From the NCBI GenBank assembly GCA_963169105.1, contig OY720643.1, positions 97,350,848-97,414,847 of the forward strand: DNA of 64,000 nt. Reading direction: 5' to 3'. Made by a program: the position numbers and the translations under genes. A model generated the notes under the pieces. The model was given only the letters and a program-made list of their open reading frames with translations, ran no database searches and had not been told where the DNA came from. Positions within the stretch are counted from its first letter, which is position 1; each line of letters begins with the position of its first letter. Positions 35,456 through 47,877 of the stretch are shown here, in pieces. This DNA is from Ceriagrion tenellum (lineage: Eukaryota > Arthropoda > Insecta > Odonata > Coenagrionidae).

Positions 35456-37240
35456 ATAAATTGATCTGTGAACTGACCAGAGGAATGTAAAATTTATTTT
35501 TACTAATTACCATGGAACTCCATAAAGTTGAACCGAGTTTTATTTCATTTGCTTAAAAGTGGAGATTTATGCATGGGCTCTTTCGCCCTGTTTAGTCACG
35601 AGACTAGTATGGGTGAGAAAAAGGACTGATTATGCAATTCTTTCGCTCAGTTAGCCCTGTTATCGTCGGGTCTTTTTGGACTGGACGTATTTTGTATTTG
35701 CTGAAATAGTAAAAAGGCTGCTCGCAGCACCCTTGGCGACAATGTAATCCTATTCCTAGGAGGTGGGGGGGCGGAGGAAGCAAGCCAGTTGAACTTGAGA
35801 CAATGCGGGTGAAGGTGGTTGTTTCCCAGCAATTCGAAAAAATGGGTCAAAAAAGACCCGAGGATAAAGTGTACGTGGCCAAAAACCACGACAGTAGTTA
35901 AGGGTTAAACTTCTTATTTATTAGCATTCAAATTAATACTTATCATTTTATGTTTAGACATTACTTTATCCATCGAAAGAAGAGAACGGAGAGAATAAAT
36001 CTCCTTATTAGAACATCATGTCACGACGGAATACTTCACCATGAAGATATCCAGAGAATATTACGTTACCATGTCGTACGCACTCTTTTATGATAGATAA
36101 AAACAACTCAACATTTAAGTCGACATTCTACATTTATAAACAACTTCTATTTCCATCCCTTGCCTCAATGTATGCAACGGAATAAACAACTATTTCTTTA
36201 AGTTTTGCCCAGTCCTCGACTAGTCCTCGCTTGCGCTTTTAAGGTAAATTTTGAACTTAAAATACGGTGTTTTATTTTTTCATGCATATATACACAAAAA
36301 AACTTGGCACGGACGCTTGGATACGGAAGATGGCAAGAGAAACTCACGTAATTTATAGTAAGCTTAAAATAAAAGCTACCTGTTGACTAGATCACTTGAC
36401 TATTATCCTAACTAACCTGCATTCACACGAGTAAAAAATGATGGTAACCAGCGCCAACTATAGTAACTCCATCGTGGTAAAAACGTTCTCTAGTGCTAAC
36501 GCCAACCTGCGTTCACACGGCGAACTTTCACTACTAGTAGGGTAAGAGTTAACCTGGTTATAAAGCAAGTAAACTTAACAGTGCATTACGGTGTTCCTCA
36601 GATTACGGCAGAAATACGTCAACTTGAGCGAAAAAGCATACTCAAGATTTTAATTAATAAGAAGCGAAAAGGCCTAAATTGAGCTCATTAAATACATTGA
36701 GCAAATATAAAATAAAGGCATCATACAATCTATTTTTTAAATTTCTTAGCGAATCACTGCCGTGGTTAAAGTCAAAATGCGGTAGTTCCAAACATATGAC
36801 GCTACACTCATCCCATAAAGCTGGACAAATGTGGCCGTCAAAAATATATTTGAGGATTAATTTACATATTTTGGAACTTAATTTTAGTTTTTAATCCGTA
36901 ACCCGTTTCATTAGCGAAAGTGGGATTTTTTTTAACTGAAAAAAATCAAAATAAGTTTCTTAGTATTTATCTTGACTCAGATTGTCAATCCAGAGCCACC
37001 TTAAAGAGGTTTTTTTGCCGGTAGATAAAATGTAATAAGTATTTTTATCAGGGCAACCTACCAGTTGAGGCAGGTTTAAGTCAGAGAGAGTAAAATCCTA
37101 CACCCTTTTACGGAAAGGAAGGTGAATAAGGAAAATATACAGTAAAGAAGCACGAGAAAAAAGTAAAGCTATCAAGGCTGACAACTGGCTACAGGGAGAA
37201 AACCATTCATTCAGCTAATAACCATGCAAACAGAGATATT
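35456..37240. other. Non-coding, nothing recognised
   Basis: AT-rich. Two related phrases, CTGCATTCACACG and CTGCGTTCACACGG, occur near 36420 and 36510. Frames at 35647-35889 (minus) and 36679-36894 (plus) are unrecognised. Confidence 0.35.
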
Positions 37241-37425
37241 GCCTGCCCTGGTGGCGATGGGGCAAAGTCCTTGCCTACTAAATCGAGAGTCGCGGGTGCG
37301 AATCCCGCCTGGGTGGAATTATCATCATTAAAAGCATGAGTGTTGGTGTTCGTCTGTTGTTGTAGCTATTTATCCGACACAAATTGGCCAAATGCGCTGT
37401 ATTCGGGGTAGTAAAATAAAATAAA
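37241..37425 (+). mobile_element. tRNA-derived SINE, copy 3 (best preserved)
   Basis: GCCTGCCCTGGTGGCGATGG with an A-box-like stretch, GGGTGCGAATCCCGCC as B box, CTGGGTGGAATTATCATC body, and AATTGGCCAAATGCGCTGTA tail ending in TAAAATAAAATAAA. Not a functional tRNA gene: no cloverleaf 3' acceptor can be formed, and the body continues past the tRNA part. Confidence 0.88.
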
Positions 37426-37484
37426 CTACTAAATGAGCTACCATGGTGCCATCATATTTTATCCAAGCATGTTTGAGATGTGGG

Positions 37485-37780
37485 AGTGGAGGAGAAAGGA
37501 GTCTGCTCGAGAGACAGAAATGAGAACATACGAGTAAGTACTTGGAAAGGTTGATGAGGAGAGCGGGAATGAAAGGTTGAACGAGAAAATGACGAAAGGC
37601 CGAGAAGATAGATGGAACAGGCTATGATAGGCGCAAGGATTAGAATGGCCGTAATGTAGGGAAGATGATGGGCAAGCGGATATCGGGAATAAAAGAAGGT
37701 TCTTTTTGTGCGAGAGGAAGAAAGATGGGGTTTATTCCGAGTTGAATGAGGATATTACTCGAGGAGAAAGGCGCGGCCAA
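37485..37780 (+). mobile_element. Decayed LINE ORF fragment (family B-like)
   Basis: Fragments in changing frames read FEMWEWRR, then VLGKVDEESGNERLNEK, then RGRKKDGVYSELNEDITRGE. Their order resembles WRRMEK, NEEVL and GRRR-DELNEDI of the family-B LINEs at 31.3 and 47.1 kb. Many frame changes make it a weak call. Confidence 0.4.
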
Positions 37781-38384
37781 TGAAAAAGTAAAACAATTTT
37801 CTTATCCAGAACTGGTTACCACAAATTCAGTGGTTCAAATCTTTTTTGCTCAATTTCCCCCGATCACCATACTATAAAAAGTCGTTGAACTCATATATGT
37901 TACTTAAGACACATACATACTCAATTATCATTCACCATCCCAATATTACCCTTTTACTGCTGCGAACGTACTTGTACGCCCGCTCGATAAGCTGCGGCGA
38001 ACGTACTTCGTACGTACCCGTACGAACGTAACACCCGCATTACGGAGGGCGCGTCGTGGTCACTCGCCAGCCGTTGAATGTTTTAAAATATACCATGCAC
38101 CGGAAACTTTTTAAATGCTTGTTAATCTTCAAGTAAATACATAAAGTGTATTTTAGATACGGCTGTCTTGACTTTTTTCCATGGATTTTCTTACTCGAGG
38201 AAGAGAAAACAGTGAAAGAGATATCTTTCACCATTCAGCCGCATCGTGAGCCGTATGATCGGGAGACCGAGCCGCAGCGATAGGGATAATTTCAAATAAC
38301 ATATAAATGACGCAAAATAAAATAATATGCATGTATAAGAATCGACGCTTATCTAGGACACTGGTATACCATTAACTTCTACAT
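37781..38384. other. Non-coding with a small palindromic patch
   Basis: At 37966-38031 there are repeated GAACGTACTT and GTACG phrases, including the self-complementary region around TTCGTACGTACCCGTACGAA. Otherwise nothing recognised. Confidence 0.4.
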
Positions 38385-39180
38385 CTACATGATACCCTGC
38401 GAGCCGCCGCATGGGCGTGTGGCAGGGGGTGTTGGGTCACCAGCCGTGTAAAGGTGTAAGTTTTTGGAGATGGAATGGTGACATATATTATAGGAGTGTA
38501 TTTAGTGGAGCTCAATTTTTATTGTGGTCGCTTATTTTTCGCGGAAAGAACGAGTTCTTGTACCTATCTGTTCGGCAGTGCATCTCTCTTATTTTCTCGA
38601 ATCTGTCAGACCTAGAGATGCAGTGAGGAGTCATGATAATAATCTCTTTGTCGCTCTGAAAATACCAGTTCTGAATTGATCAAGCAAGCTAAGCCTAACG
38701 TGTAGCCTCCGAGTCTCTAGGAGCTCCCACCTTATTTCCTCTAAAAGTTGTGAGACACTATATGTACGCTCGCAGCAGTTTTTAACGGAGTGCGCTACTT
38801 TCCTTTGTATTTCATTATTTTTTTGGTTAAATCTTTATGACCAGGGTCCCAAATGCTCGCGGCATATTCAAGGTGTGGCCTAACCAGAGCGGAGTAGCAT
38901 CTCTCTTTTACTTTTTGATCCGAGGACCTTCCTATTAAACACTTAACAAAACCTAGTTTCTTTAATGCTGCGCCACATATGTTATGTATGTGTAATCCCC
39001 ACGATATATCAGAAGGTAAGGTAATTCCAAGATATTTTACAGTATCTGAAGCCTTTATGTTTACTCCACCAACAGTATTAACTTGTGAGATCCAGAATAA
39101 ATAACACAAAAAGTTTACAGATTTTTTATTTAATCTACAGAGGGTCACATTTTGCAGAATAGTGGTCCCCATTCCTGCAT
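38385..39180 (-). mobile_element. LINE family A, reverse-transcriptase C-terminal fragment plus 3' tail
   Basis: The minus-strand translation has VKYLGITLPSDISWGLHI, then RCYSALVRPHLEYAASIWDP and GHKDLTKKIMK. After a frameshift comes SVSQLLEE, as in the copy at 19985-20437. LVRPHLEYA-SIWDP is a hallmark of the segment after the RT palm in CR1/jockey-like LINEs. The element ends with the ATGTAGATGTAGA tail near 38385. Several stops and frameshifts follow IMKYKGK. Confidence 0.88.
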
Positions 39181-42100
39181 AGACCCCCCCAAAATTCCAA
39201 CAGGAGTAAAGTCGCCAGTGGTTGATAATTTGAACGGTAAATAATTCACAAAACATAATGTTTGCCATACTAACGTGAAACTATAGCTTTCTCCGAGTGG
39301 ACCATTTTTCGCGAAAGTAGTACTACGTTCTCGGGCCGGACTCCACCCATCTTCCTATTTTAATCTAGGATCTTTAGCGGTGCAAGGCGAGACGATCACG
39401 CAATCAACTTCCAGGCTGCACGAGAGGAAGATTTGGTCGGAAAAAATACCCAGCTCTTTCAAGTGGCGGCAGGCACAAGTTAAATTAGAACGAAGTCGGA
39501 GGGAAGGCTGAAGGCGTTTACCGACAGGTGGGCATCTCGTTAGCGGAGCGGCGATAACTTTCGCGGAAGGTCAAGGCAAGACGCGAAAGAGAATAGATCC
39601 CATTATCGACAGCGGAACGAATCAAATTGGGCTCTGAACTAATTGCCCGATTATTTAACTCCCGGCCGCTCTGAAGAAATATTAGCGCCGTTCCGGGCGA
39701 GGCAATCCAAGGTCCCGCACAAGTGCAGGTCTGATAGCGATTCAACCCTTCCCACTTCGCTCCCGCGCCGTGATTTACCGACCATCGCTCGTGCCAGGGG
39801 AGGAAGCAACGCTGCTTTGAATCTTGATGAGGATCCAATTAAAAGAAAATCGAGCACCGCAAATCTCATCAAAAACATTCCTGAGGTTAGAGAGCACAAA
39901 CATCTACTCTTGTACCTTTTGAGTATTTTTTCCCGACGTTCAACATAATTTGCTTGAGCCAAACTATTATGGTATAAACGATCACAGGAATTAGATTAAG
40001 GAAATAGACTGCAGAACCGATAATTTAAAATGTCATTTTTTCCACGCACAATAAGTGACCATAGCAGTTGCAATAGATCAGTTCTAGGATACTGACTGGG
40101 TTAAATAGGTTTTTTCAGTAGTGCTAAATATCTTAACGTGATTATTAGCTACTAACCTCTCATGCAATCTCCGGCATGTACATTAAATAAGCATAAAACT
40201 CAATCACTTAACTCACAAAACTAACAGTTTTACGCCGTGGCAAAATAATGAGGAAAAAAACTGTTGTCGATTACGATGCTATTACGAGCTTTTCGGCGCG
40301 ATTTAGGGGCACTAGTATGTTGTGGATATTGATTTTTTGGGATTCTCGCGAGAAGGTTGATAAACTGGTCAATATAGTGCATCATTGACACTTTAAATTA
40401 TATGTTAGGCTGAGTAAGTCATGGGCGAATGTAGAGGAAAAGACTTATGAGGAGGAATAAAAGCATTCTTGATAACATGAGCAAGTGTATGAAGCATTGC
40501 ATGTATGCAGAGGCAAAGCAGGTCAGCAGGTGTGGACAACCCCCACCCCAAAAGAGCAAGGCAAGATGGGTGTGAATGTACAGCTCCTCGAGAAGTTTCT
40601 GGCAGGCAGGTAGAAGCCGAGGGGATGAAGCGAAAAGAGGGACATGAAGAGGTCAAGAGCACCAGAGTGAGCGAATAAAGGGAACAAAACTACTTCGCGA
40701 AAAAAGAGAGGCACGTACAAAAATTGCTGACACATTACATTTTTTAATAAAGTGGTTTAAATAGCTCATCGCTATGACTTAACCAGGGCCGAACATGAAA
40801 GTATAATTGCGCAACTAGTCGAAGCTGGATGGCAGGTAGTGGTGAGTCATCATACCTCTCGAATCACTTGTGTTGACAGTAATTAGAAGGGTTATCTGGC
40901 TATACACACGAAACAGCTTACCTTTCACGTTTCGCATTATTGTGAAAGTCTCGCAACCCATATCCCAAAATCGTTCGCTGAATAGTCCCAGGAAATTTTG
41001 AGAGAGCTACATACATCCATGTAAATTTTATTTGGAAGAAGGGAAAACCCACTTCAATTTGGCATAACATGCCCAACTAAAATGGCGGACTTTCAACCAC
41101 AAGAATCCTCCCAGATTCGCTTAAAGTGCCATAGTTCAACCTCCTTGAAGACGGCAGATTGAATGCAGGGACTTCCTAGCGATCTTCACCGACTGGAGAT
41201 GCGGGTTAAAAAGGACACGCCAGTTGCAGCGTTGCCTCCAGCGGGGGTAAGATTTCCATGAGAGAAAGGGTGAAACATCAAAAGGCACGCAGAGTTTCCG
41301 GAAAGGGTGACCGGGATGGGGAAGCCAAAGGGTTAAGGGTTGGATGATGTTCTGAGGTCCCTCCTCAACCTTTGATGTCACGGGGAGCCTTCTCTAGTGG
41401 GGTGCAAGCGAAAATAACGCCTCAGGGTTTTTGGGAGATCCAATGGAATTAAACGGCGGGGGGCTAGTTCGTTCCTCCGGTGGCCACGTTCCAAAAAAGA
41501 CGGACGTTACGGATGGGGAGGATTTAGGAAGGAAGATGGTACAAGGAAAGTGGAGGAGGAAGTTTTAATTGAGCGTGAAATCGACCTTGCTGAGAGACTA
41601 TGCTACCACAGAAGCATTGGGAGAGGGCTACCTGTCACCGGAAGAATAGGATCACCCTCACATCCCTGAACTATAATGCCAGTTCAGAACGGGATTTTTC
41701 ATGATGAAATTATTTTAATATCAGCTGGTAAGTACTATGGTGTTAGTAAAAATAATATAATAATATATAAGTATATACATATATATTTATTGTTCAAGGA
41801 CTCGCATCCTTTGCAACATAGTACAGTTTAAATTAAAACAGAGAAAGTCTCCAATTGTGCCCTCAAATTGCCTCCTTTGTGATGGCTTTCCATAGTACAG
41901 TTTATCAAAAGAAACAGTGGGCAAAAAAAAACAAAATTTTTCAGGACACTACAGTTTACAAATATGTACATTAAATAAGCATATGGAACACGTGTACTCA
42001 CAGATGTGAACAATCATACAAACATTAATACAATAATATTTACAATTAGTATAATGCATATTAGTACGATTGAGAGGGATATTGAGACAGAAGTTTCCAC

Positions 42101-43120
42101 TAAAAACCCAATGGCGGATGCTCGGGAAACTAATTTTATTGCTAAGACGATAACAAATTGAACATTTTTGGAGCCAATAGCGCAGCATTGGGGTAAAAAG
42201 AAGCTCATTGAAAAATCATAGGAAAGTAATAAAACTTCCGTCCTTCAGTCATCCAGCAATGTCGTTTCAACAACAACGTTTCAATGTTCATTCTGAGTCA
42301 AAGGAATTAGCAAAGCAAATTAATACATCCCTGCACCAAATCCAATGCCCATCTTTTGGGTAAGGGTAAAGAGACCACACCAATTGAACAAAATATAATT
42401 TTTTTTAGCGACCAAGGAATCGATGAAGTGCATTATCGTTGGTCATCAACCTTATGCAATGCATCACCTGAAGACTGAAGATTTGAAGAATCTGTTCGTT
42501 AGTCACCTTCCTTTCTTTTGGGGCTAAAATTAAAAAAAAATGTGGAAAACACAACCCAGAATTTTGTTTGTCACTGCTTTACTCTTTTTACGGTCGGTTT
42601 ACCATTCCTTCAGCCATTCAATTGAAAAATTTCCATCCCTTATCTCGTGTCGAAGTAATTTAAAAAAAGCACGATAAGAAAACTTGACCTGAAGTCAATT
42701 CTATTTTAATAAATGGGCCTGAATGTAAACAATTTTGTGTATAAACAACACCTTTTAAATTGCAGTTTGCGATTTTAGCACATGCTGATCGTTTTTAGGT
42801 CACGACCTATATGATATAAAGTAATAACTACAGAAGTAATTTGAATTCCCGGGTTCCCACGGTCGAAAATCTTCACTGCCAACTTCAAAATGTCCAATCA
42901 GCGGCATACATCGACTTTATAGCTCTCGCTGGGTCCACATACAATGTTAAGATGCACTTCTCTAATTAGTTATGAAAGATATAAGCGAATTTTATTCAGC
43001 TTGGTTAGAGCCATAAACATAGCAACGAAACGGGCTGCTGGCACATTCCCAACCTCTCAAGTTAAAAGCAGTTAGGTTGGCAGCATTGCATACAGGTGGA
43101 ATGTCTCTCTCCTTTGCTCC
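39181..43120. other. Non-coding; GC-richer patches, no recognised gene
   Basis: GC-richer patches occur at 39400-39850 and 41120-41560, each with overlapping frames on both strands (39518-39962; 41136-41381). These look compositional. AT dinucleotide-rich sequence lies at 41744-41790. Nothing else is recognised. Confidence 0.3.
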
Positions 43121-43124
43121 TTAC

Positions 43125-43630
43125 GATAGTTTGAGCGAGGAAGCTCCCTAGTCAAAATGGAGATCATATTCTAATTGTACGTTTTACAGTAACCAGCAGT
43201 AGGGAAAATAGATAAGATATTACATTATTAATGGTGCAATAAGATGGTCTTATATGTCAGAAATTCCAAGTAATTAAATGCAAATATCTAAATAAGTTTT
43301 AACTCGACTTAATATATTCGCGTTACACGTTTAAAACTCCTTAACATCAGGTTTTTTTTGTGATTCTAAGAAAATTAATGTGATGACTTTACGATTTATT
43401 TTTTAAAATAGTTGTGGGAACATGCGGTTGATTTATTCACGAAATTAAGGGGTTAAAAATCATCAATTGCGTAAGGGATTAAAATTTTTTTAGCAAAAGG
43501 TTGTCAAATATCTCGGATATGTAGTTCGGTAAGGTGCTGTTATTTTTGCACTTATGAAAGGGTGAGATATTCTTTAAAATTAGACTAAATTTGTTGATTT
43601 TGACGCGGTATTATATTTTCTCAAACAACC
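43125..43630 (-). mobile_element. TTAA-type MITE family 1, copy 2 (inverted)
   Basis: Left end TTAC then GATAGTTTGAGCGAGGAAGC. Right end CTCAAACAACC followed by TTAA (43631-43634). The interior is the inverse of 44537-45073, for example ACGTTTAAAACTCCTTAACA. No coding capacity. Confidence 0.75.
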
Positions 43631-43634
43631 TTAA

Positions 43635-44532
43635 CCGGCAACAGGAGCCTTACCCTCCTCGAGGTCATTTTTAGCTTGCGACTCACCCCATGCTCCGCCA
43701 CCACTATATGCGGCTCTAGTATTGAATTCGAGGATTTAAGTTTGAAATTGCTTGAAGGAGCGAACGGATAATTCCTCCGGAGTAAGATGAACACAAACAG
43801 TCAAATATTAGGAACTGGAGGAGATAAGCGGACGAGGAAAGGTGATGAAAAAACACATTTTTAATATCGGAGCATAATGGAAGGCGAACTAGATTCGAGA
43901 AATTAATTCCCGTCACCAAGGCCGAACTAGGATTGAAAAAAAAACAGGGCCCTCTTTTGGGAGAAGAGTGGAGCATATTAATTTAGGATAGGGAATGCAA
44001 TGACGCAGCCCGCGTTGGTTTAATTAAAAAACTCCACAGGTCCGTTAAACGCAATATAACTACGTTAAAAAAAAGCATTACAAAAGCGGGCTCACTGCAG
44101 GGCGGCCCTCTTAAATGAATAATAAGAGGAAAAATAGCTTGCGAGAGAGGGAGAGAGAAGTGGATACATGGAAAAATATGGAATTTTCACGATGGGAGTA
44201 ACTTATTCTACGATTCTCACCATAAAGAACGCTGAAAAAATAAAACTAGTCCCGGCGAGAAAGCATTTCCGCAAATTTGTTATTTACGCTTTCGATTCTT
44301 TTTCATTTCGAGTCCAAGGCGAGAGAGAAGGTCGAAAATAACTTCCACAAGGTTCGGAAAACTTTCTGGAGGGGAATCTCCCCCTTCACATACCAAAGGT
44401 GAAGGAATGGATCAATGGACTCGGAGAAAGGGAAATTGTACTTTCTTTCCGGAAAATGAGTTAAGTGTAAAAGCTGCACTGCGATAACGAGAAAGAACGC
44501 GTACGTTCACCCCTCGACGCTCGTCTTCACCT
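43635..44532. other. Sequence between two inverted MITE copies
   Basis: An 86-aa frame at 43716-43976 (minus) is unrecognised. GA-rich sequence at 44141-44160. Confidence 0.35.
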
Positions 44533-44536
44533 TTAA

Positions 44537-45073
44537 GGCAGTTTGAGCGAAATATCATTTTGCCTAAATATCCGTGAATTTGGTCCCATTTGAAAGAAAA
44601 ATATCATACTTACTAAGTTACCAAAATATCAGCTCCATACAGAACTACATTCTAGGATTTTTTTCAAATAATACCAGACTGTAGGTTACGCCCTCCAGAG
44701 AGTCCTTATTTAAAAAATGAGGCATTTTTAAAACCAAATCTCACCAAATAATTAACAGCGTGTAGTTTGTATGTTTTCTCGACTATTTTTGAAAATAAAT
44801 CATCATCACTGCACTAATATTTTTTCATAATCGCAAAAGATCTTCCGTTGTGAAGGAGTTTTGAACGTACCGCGTGATAAAACGAGTGAAAACAAATACT
44901 TATTATATGGATATTTTTATTTGCTTACCCAGAATTTCAGACAAATACAAGTACATGATTGCACTATTAGTAATGGAGTACTTAATTGATGCTCCCTATG
45001 GCAGTTAAAATTAAAACGTATGATTCGAATATGGTCACCATTATGACTAGGGAACTATCTCACTCAAACTACC
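44537..45073 (+). mobile_element. TTAA-type MITE family 1, copy 3 (intact ends)
   Basis: Perfect TTAA on both sides (44533-44536 and 45074-45077). Terminal inverted repeats GGCAGTTTGAGCGAAATA and GGTAGTTTGAGTGAGATA. 537 bp, no open frame. The TTAA duplication is diagnostic of piggyBac-type transposition, so an autonomous piggyBac-like partner is expected elsewhere in the genome. Confidence 0.8.
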
Positions 45074-45077
45074 TTAA

Positions 45078-45929
45078 GTCCCTGACGTAATAACCACGGT
45101 AACTCACCAGAGTTTAATCACAGAGAGAGAGAGAGGGAGAGAGACTGAATACCTTTCTTCCTATCAGAATCCAGAGACTATACATCTTCTTACCAGATTA
45201 CTTCACGACATGACTAAATTCTATGCTACAAAGTGAATTGTAGCCTGTCTGTATGTATACTGTATGCCTGTATGTATGAGCTATACAATGAATTTAAGGA
45301 AAACTTATGATCCAATCAACCCGAATTTAGGCATTTATGGCAATTATGAGTTCAGTGGTCTGACGGCTCAAATGGTATGAGTACCACATCCGCAACAAAT
45401 CTGTTTTATGCACAAATAAAGGGGGCTATATTCCCATAAGAAACGCGTAGACTACTATATCGTTTACTTTAGTTTGGACAACGCCTACATTTTACTGATT
45501 CTTTCATTTCATTTCACTCTCTACATATTTAATGATACATATTAACATTCTAAGACTTTTTGTTGCATATAAAACTAATTTAAGTCATTATAAATTGTAC
45601 TTTTCTCTATGATAACCTACATAAAAGAGTTTAAAATAATCAATTAAATAACATTAATTTATATTTAATTTTAAAAGTAATACACACAGTGTACAGAGCA
45701 AAACTCGATCCCCAGGGAATGAACTGTTCAACAGCAACACCAAACGTCTCCCAACGGTCTCATATGCTCAAACTCCCATCTAAATGTTGATTCCGCAACA
45801 TTGAAAAGCGTGCGGAAATGGACTCATTACATTCATCCGCTATCTTTCACACCTCCCCTTATCATGCCATCGTACATCGCTCTCCGTCTGTTTAGTCCTG
45901 TTTTTCTTGTTGTTTAATGTTGCTATTAT
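45078..45929. other. Non-coding with a GA microsatellite
   Basis: GAGAGAGAGAGAGGGAGAGA at about 45122-45146. Repeated CTGTATGTAT phrases at 45248-45280. Otherwise AT-rich. Confidence 0.5.
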
Positions 45930-45999
45930 AGCGCAAGTTGGTGATGATTCACACCCAGCCACACGCCTTCGAGGCTTGCGGGGATAATCTGTAGATGTA
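45930..45999 (+). mobile_element. Bare 3' tail of LINE family A
   Basis: CAGCCACACGCCTTCGAGGC, then GGGGATAATCTGTAGATGTA matches the sense-strand 3' terminus at 20383-20437. No ORF sequence is retained. Confidence 0.6.
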
Positions 46000-46901
46000 A
46001 ATATAAAGACGTCACGGAGGGGAAAACATTCAAGAGGGGTGGGACGTACGGGCCCAAGGGCTCTCAAAATGTCCACACTGGATTAATTCAGTAAGTATGC
46101 CAGCTCGTCGATGCATGATTCACCTTCACTGACCTCGACCACTCCGATGTCGAGTACCACAAAGTTTCGCTACGCCTATACACAAGGTCGCGCCCTCAGC
46201 ACAGCCACACCCAACTTAGTTCCTACGTCGAAATTATCCACCCTCCGGACATCTCGTACACTACGATCCGAGAGAAACGGAGGGTTTTTAAGCAAATGAG
46301 AAAGACACGACGGTGTTGAGGAAGTGGTTGCGCTGTTGGCCGCGCACGTACAAGTACCGAGATCGATGGCTTCCTCCCGTCCCTGTCCTGCTGAATAATT
46401 CAAGCGGAGGTTGTACCTACCCGTGCGCAAAGAGGGTGGGCGTGAGCTTCCTTGCTTCACTCCGTCGAGGGTTTAAGGAAAGGGAGAGAGAGAGAGGGAG
46501 AGCGAGGAGAGAATAAAAATAAAAAAAGGGTTTTGGGGGTACGTGAAATATGAAAGAAGACGGTGAACACGTCGAGGTTGGGCGGGGGGAGAGGGTGAGT
46601 GGATGACCCACATTCTCCAACCTCCTCGTGAGAGCAAAACCACCGCCGCCCCGGAGAGAGGCTGGCACGCGCAGAGAGGGTCTCGGCGGTGGGTGCGCGA
46701 AGAAAAAGATCCAAACTGCTTCTAGGGAATTCCCTCACCCAAGAAACAAAACAGAAAGGAAAGAAACCATCGAAAAATTGTTGGAAAAAAGGAATTGTAT
46801 AACAAATGCCCAAGATTATTGCGACCAAAAATATTTTGTACTCTACCACGTGGTAATTCAAAGGCAAATAGTGTCATCATCATCATTAGTCGTTCAATTC
46901 T
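46000..46901. other. GC-richer block with overlapping frames, no gene called
   Basis: Frames of 62-136 aa overlap on both strands between 46111 and 46903. They are Ser/Pro/Arg-rich and none resembles a known family. GA-rich runs at 46485-46510. May be a regulatory or 5' exon region, unproved. Confidence 0.3.
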
Positions 46902-47243
46902 AGGATAAGTTGACTGCAGCCCTCCACCCTTCTCTATCTAATGCTAGTTCCTTTACCTCATGTTATCTATTCCTACGTACTTTTCTCTTTATTTCGTCCA
47001 TGAACTTATTCCTTGGTCTTTCTCTGGGGACTTTCCCTCTACTTTACCTTCAATTATGTTCTTCACAAATTCATTGTATCTCATGGTGTGTCCAATCCAT
47101 CTGGTTATTCTTTTCTCTATGGTGTTCCATATGGTACTTTCCTCTTCTATTATTCTGTATACTATCATTTCTGATTTAGTCCGTCCATTTTATCTTCAGC
47201 ATCCTCCTCCAGCACCATGTTTCGAAGACTTCTATTCTTTTGC
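46902..47243 (-). mobile_element. LINE reverse-transcriptase C-terminal fragment (family B)
   Basis: On the minus strand: KRIEVFETWCWRRMLKIKWT, then IEKRITRWIGHTMRYNEFVK and NIIEGKVEGK, then LALDREGWRAAVN near the end. This is the same domain order as the fragment at 31263-31740. Stops and frameshifts are frequent. The hydrophobic frames on the plus strand here (46910-47292) are antisense shadows. Confidence 0.82.
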
Positions 47244-47788
47244 AAATAGTGTATGGAGGTTAAAAATTACTATGGTATTGGTTAATGAATAATAAAAATG
47301 TAGAATTTTTACTTACTGCACGCAAATAAATTTTTTTTAAATCTTTTGGGCCCAGTAGTGAAATTTTTTTATTAACTAATGTAAACATAATATTATTCTC
47401 TCCTTGTATTCAATTATGTTTCCCTCCTATGTTCCAACAGTTTACAGGCATTGAATACCTTGTTACACATCGAGCAAGTTGAAATGTATATTGCACTATA
47501 TCATGATTTCTTTCTGCTGTTCCTATTTGTATTTAAAGAGTCTGCAACACCAAAAAAGAAATACTTTTTCTCATGGATGCCCATATTAATGGTATTTTAA
47601 AATGAAATTAAATATTTATATATTCTTTTGGCATGTTTTATAAGGAATAAATTGATTATATATATTATACGCATAAAAAACTGCCTATGATGAGGAGAAA
47701 TAAGTGTCAGTATTCTAGTTGATGTGGAAGCAAGAGAATTATGCTGATAATCTACATATTAATTGATCAAAAATGGAGATGAACTAGA

Positions 47789-47877
47789 AAAGTTGCACAG
47801 ATATTTATTAGGTACGACCGATTTGATACAAGTATCATCATTAAACCGGTCGTGCCTAACAAATATCGGTGGAACTT
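47789..47877. repeat. Compact inverted repeat with hammerhead-like elements (motif 3)
   Basis: Arms of about 38 nt meet at the palindrome GATACAAGTATC (47825-47836). The outer arms carry GGTACGACCGATTT and its inverse AAACCGGTCGTGCC, then TATTTATTAG or CTAACAAATA. On the minus strand the order is AAUGAU, stem II GAUAC/GUAUC, AAAUCGGUCGU. This matches the layout of motifs 1 and 2, but the G of GAAA is lost. Confidence 0.6.

Noticed and set aside
37251..37320. A tRNA gene
   Set aside because: A and B boxes are present, but the sequence continues into a shared body and tail found in three copies, so it is a SINE.
42460..42510. CTGAAGACTGAAGAT resembling the hammerhead core
   Set aside because: No GAAA with a following stem III lies at a workable distance.
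46910..47292. Two long hydrophobic plus-strand frames that look like membrane proteins
   Set aside because: They are the antisense of a LINE reverse-transcriptase C-terminus read on the minus strand.
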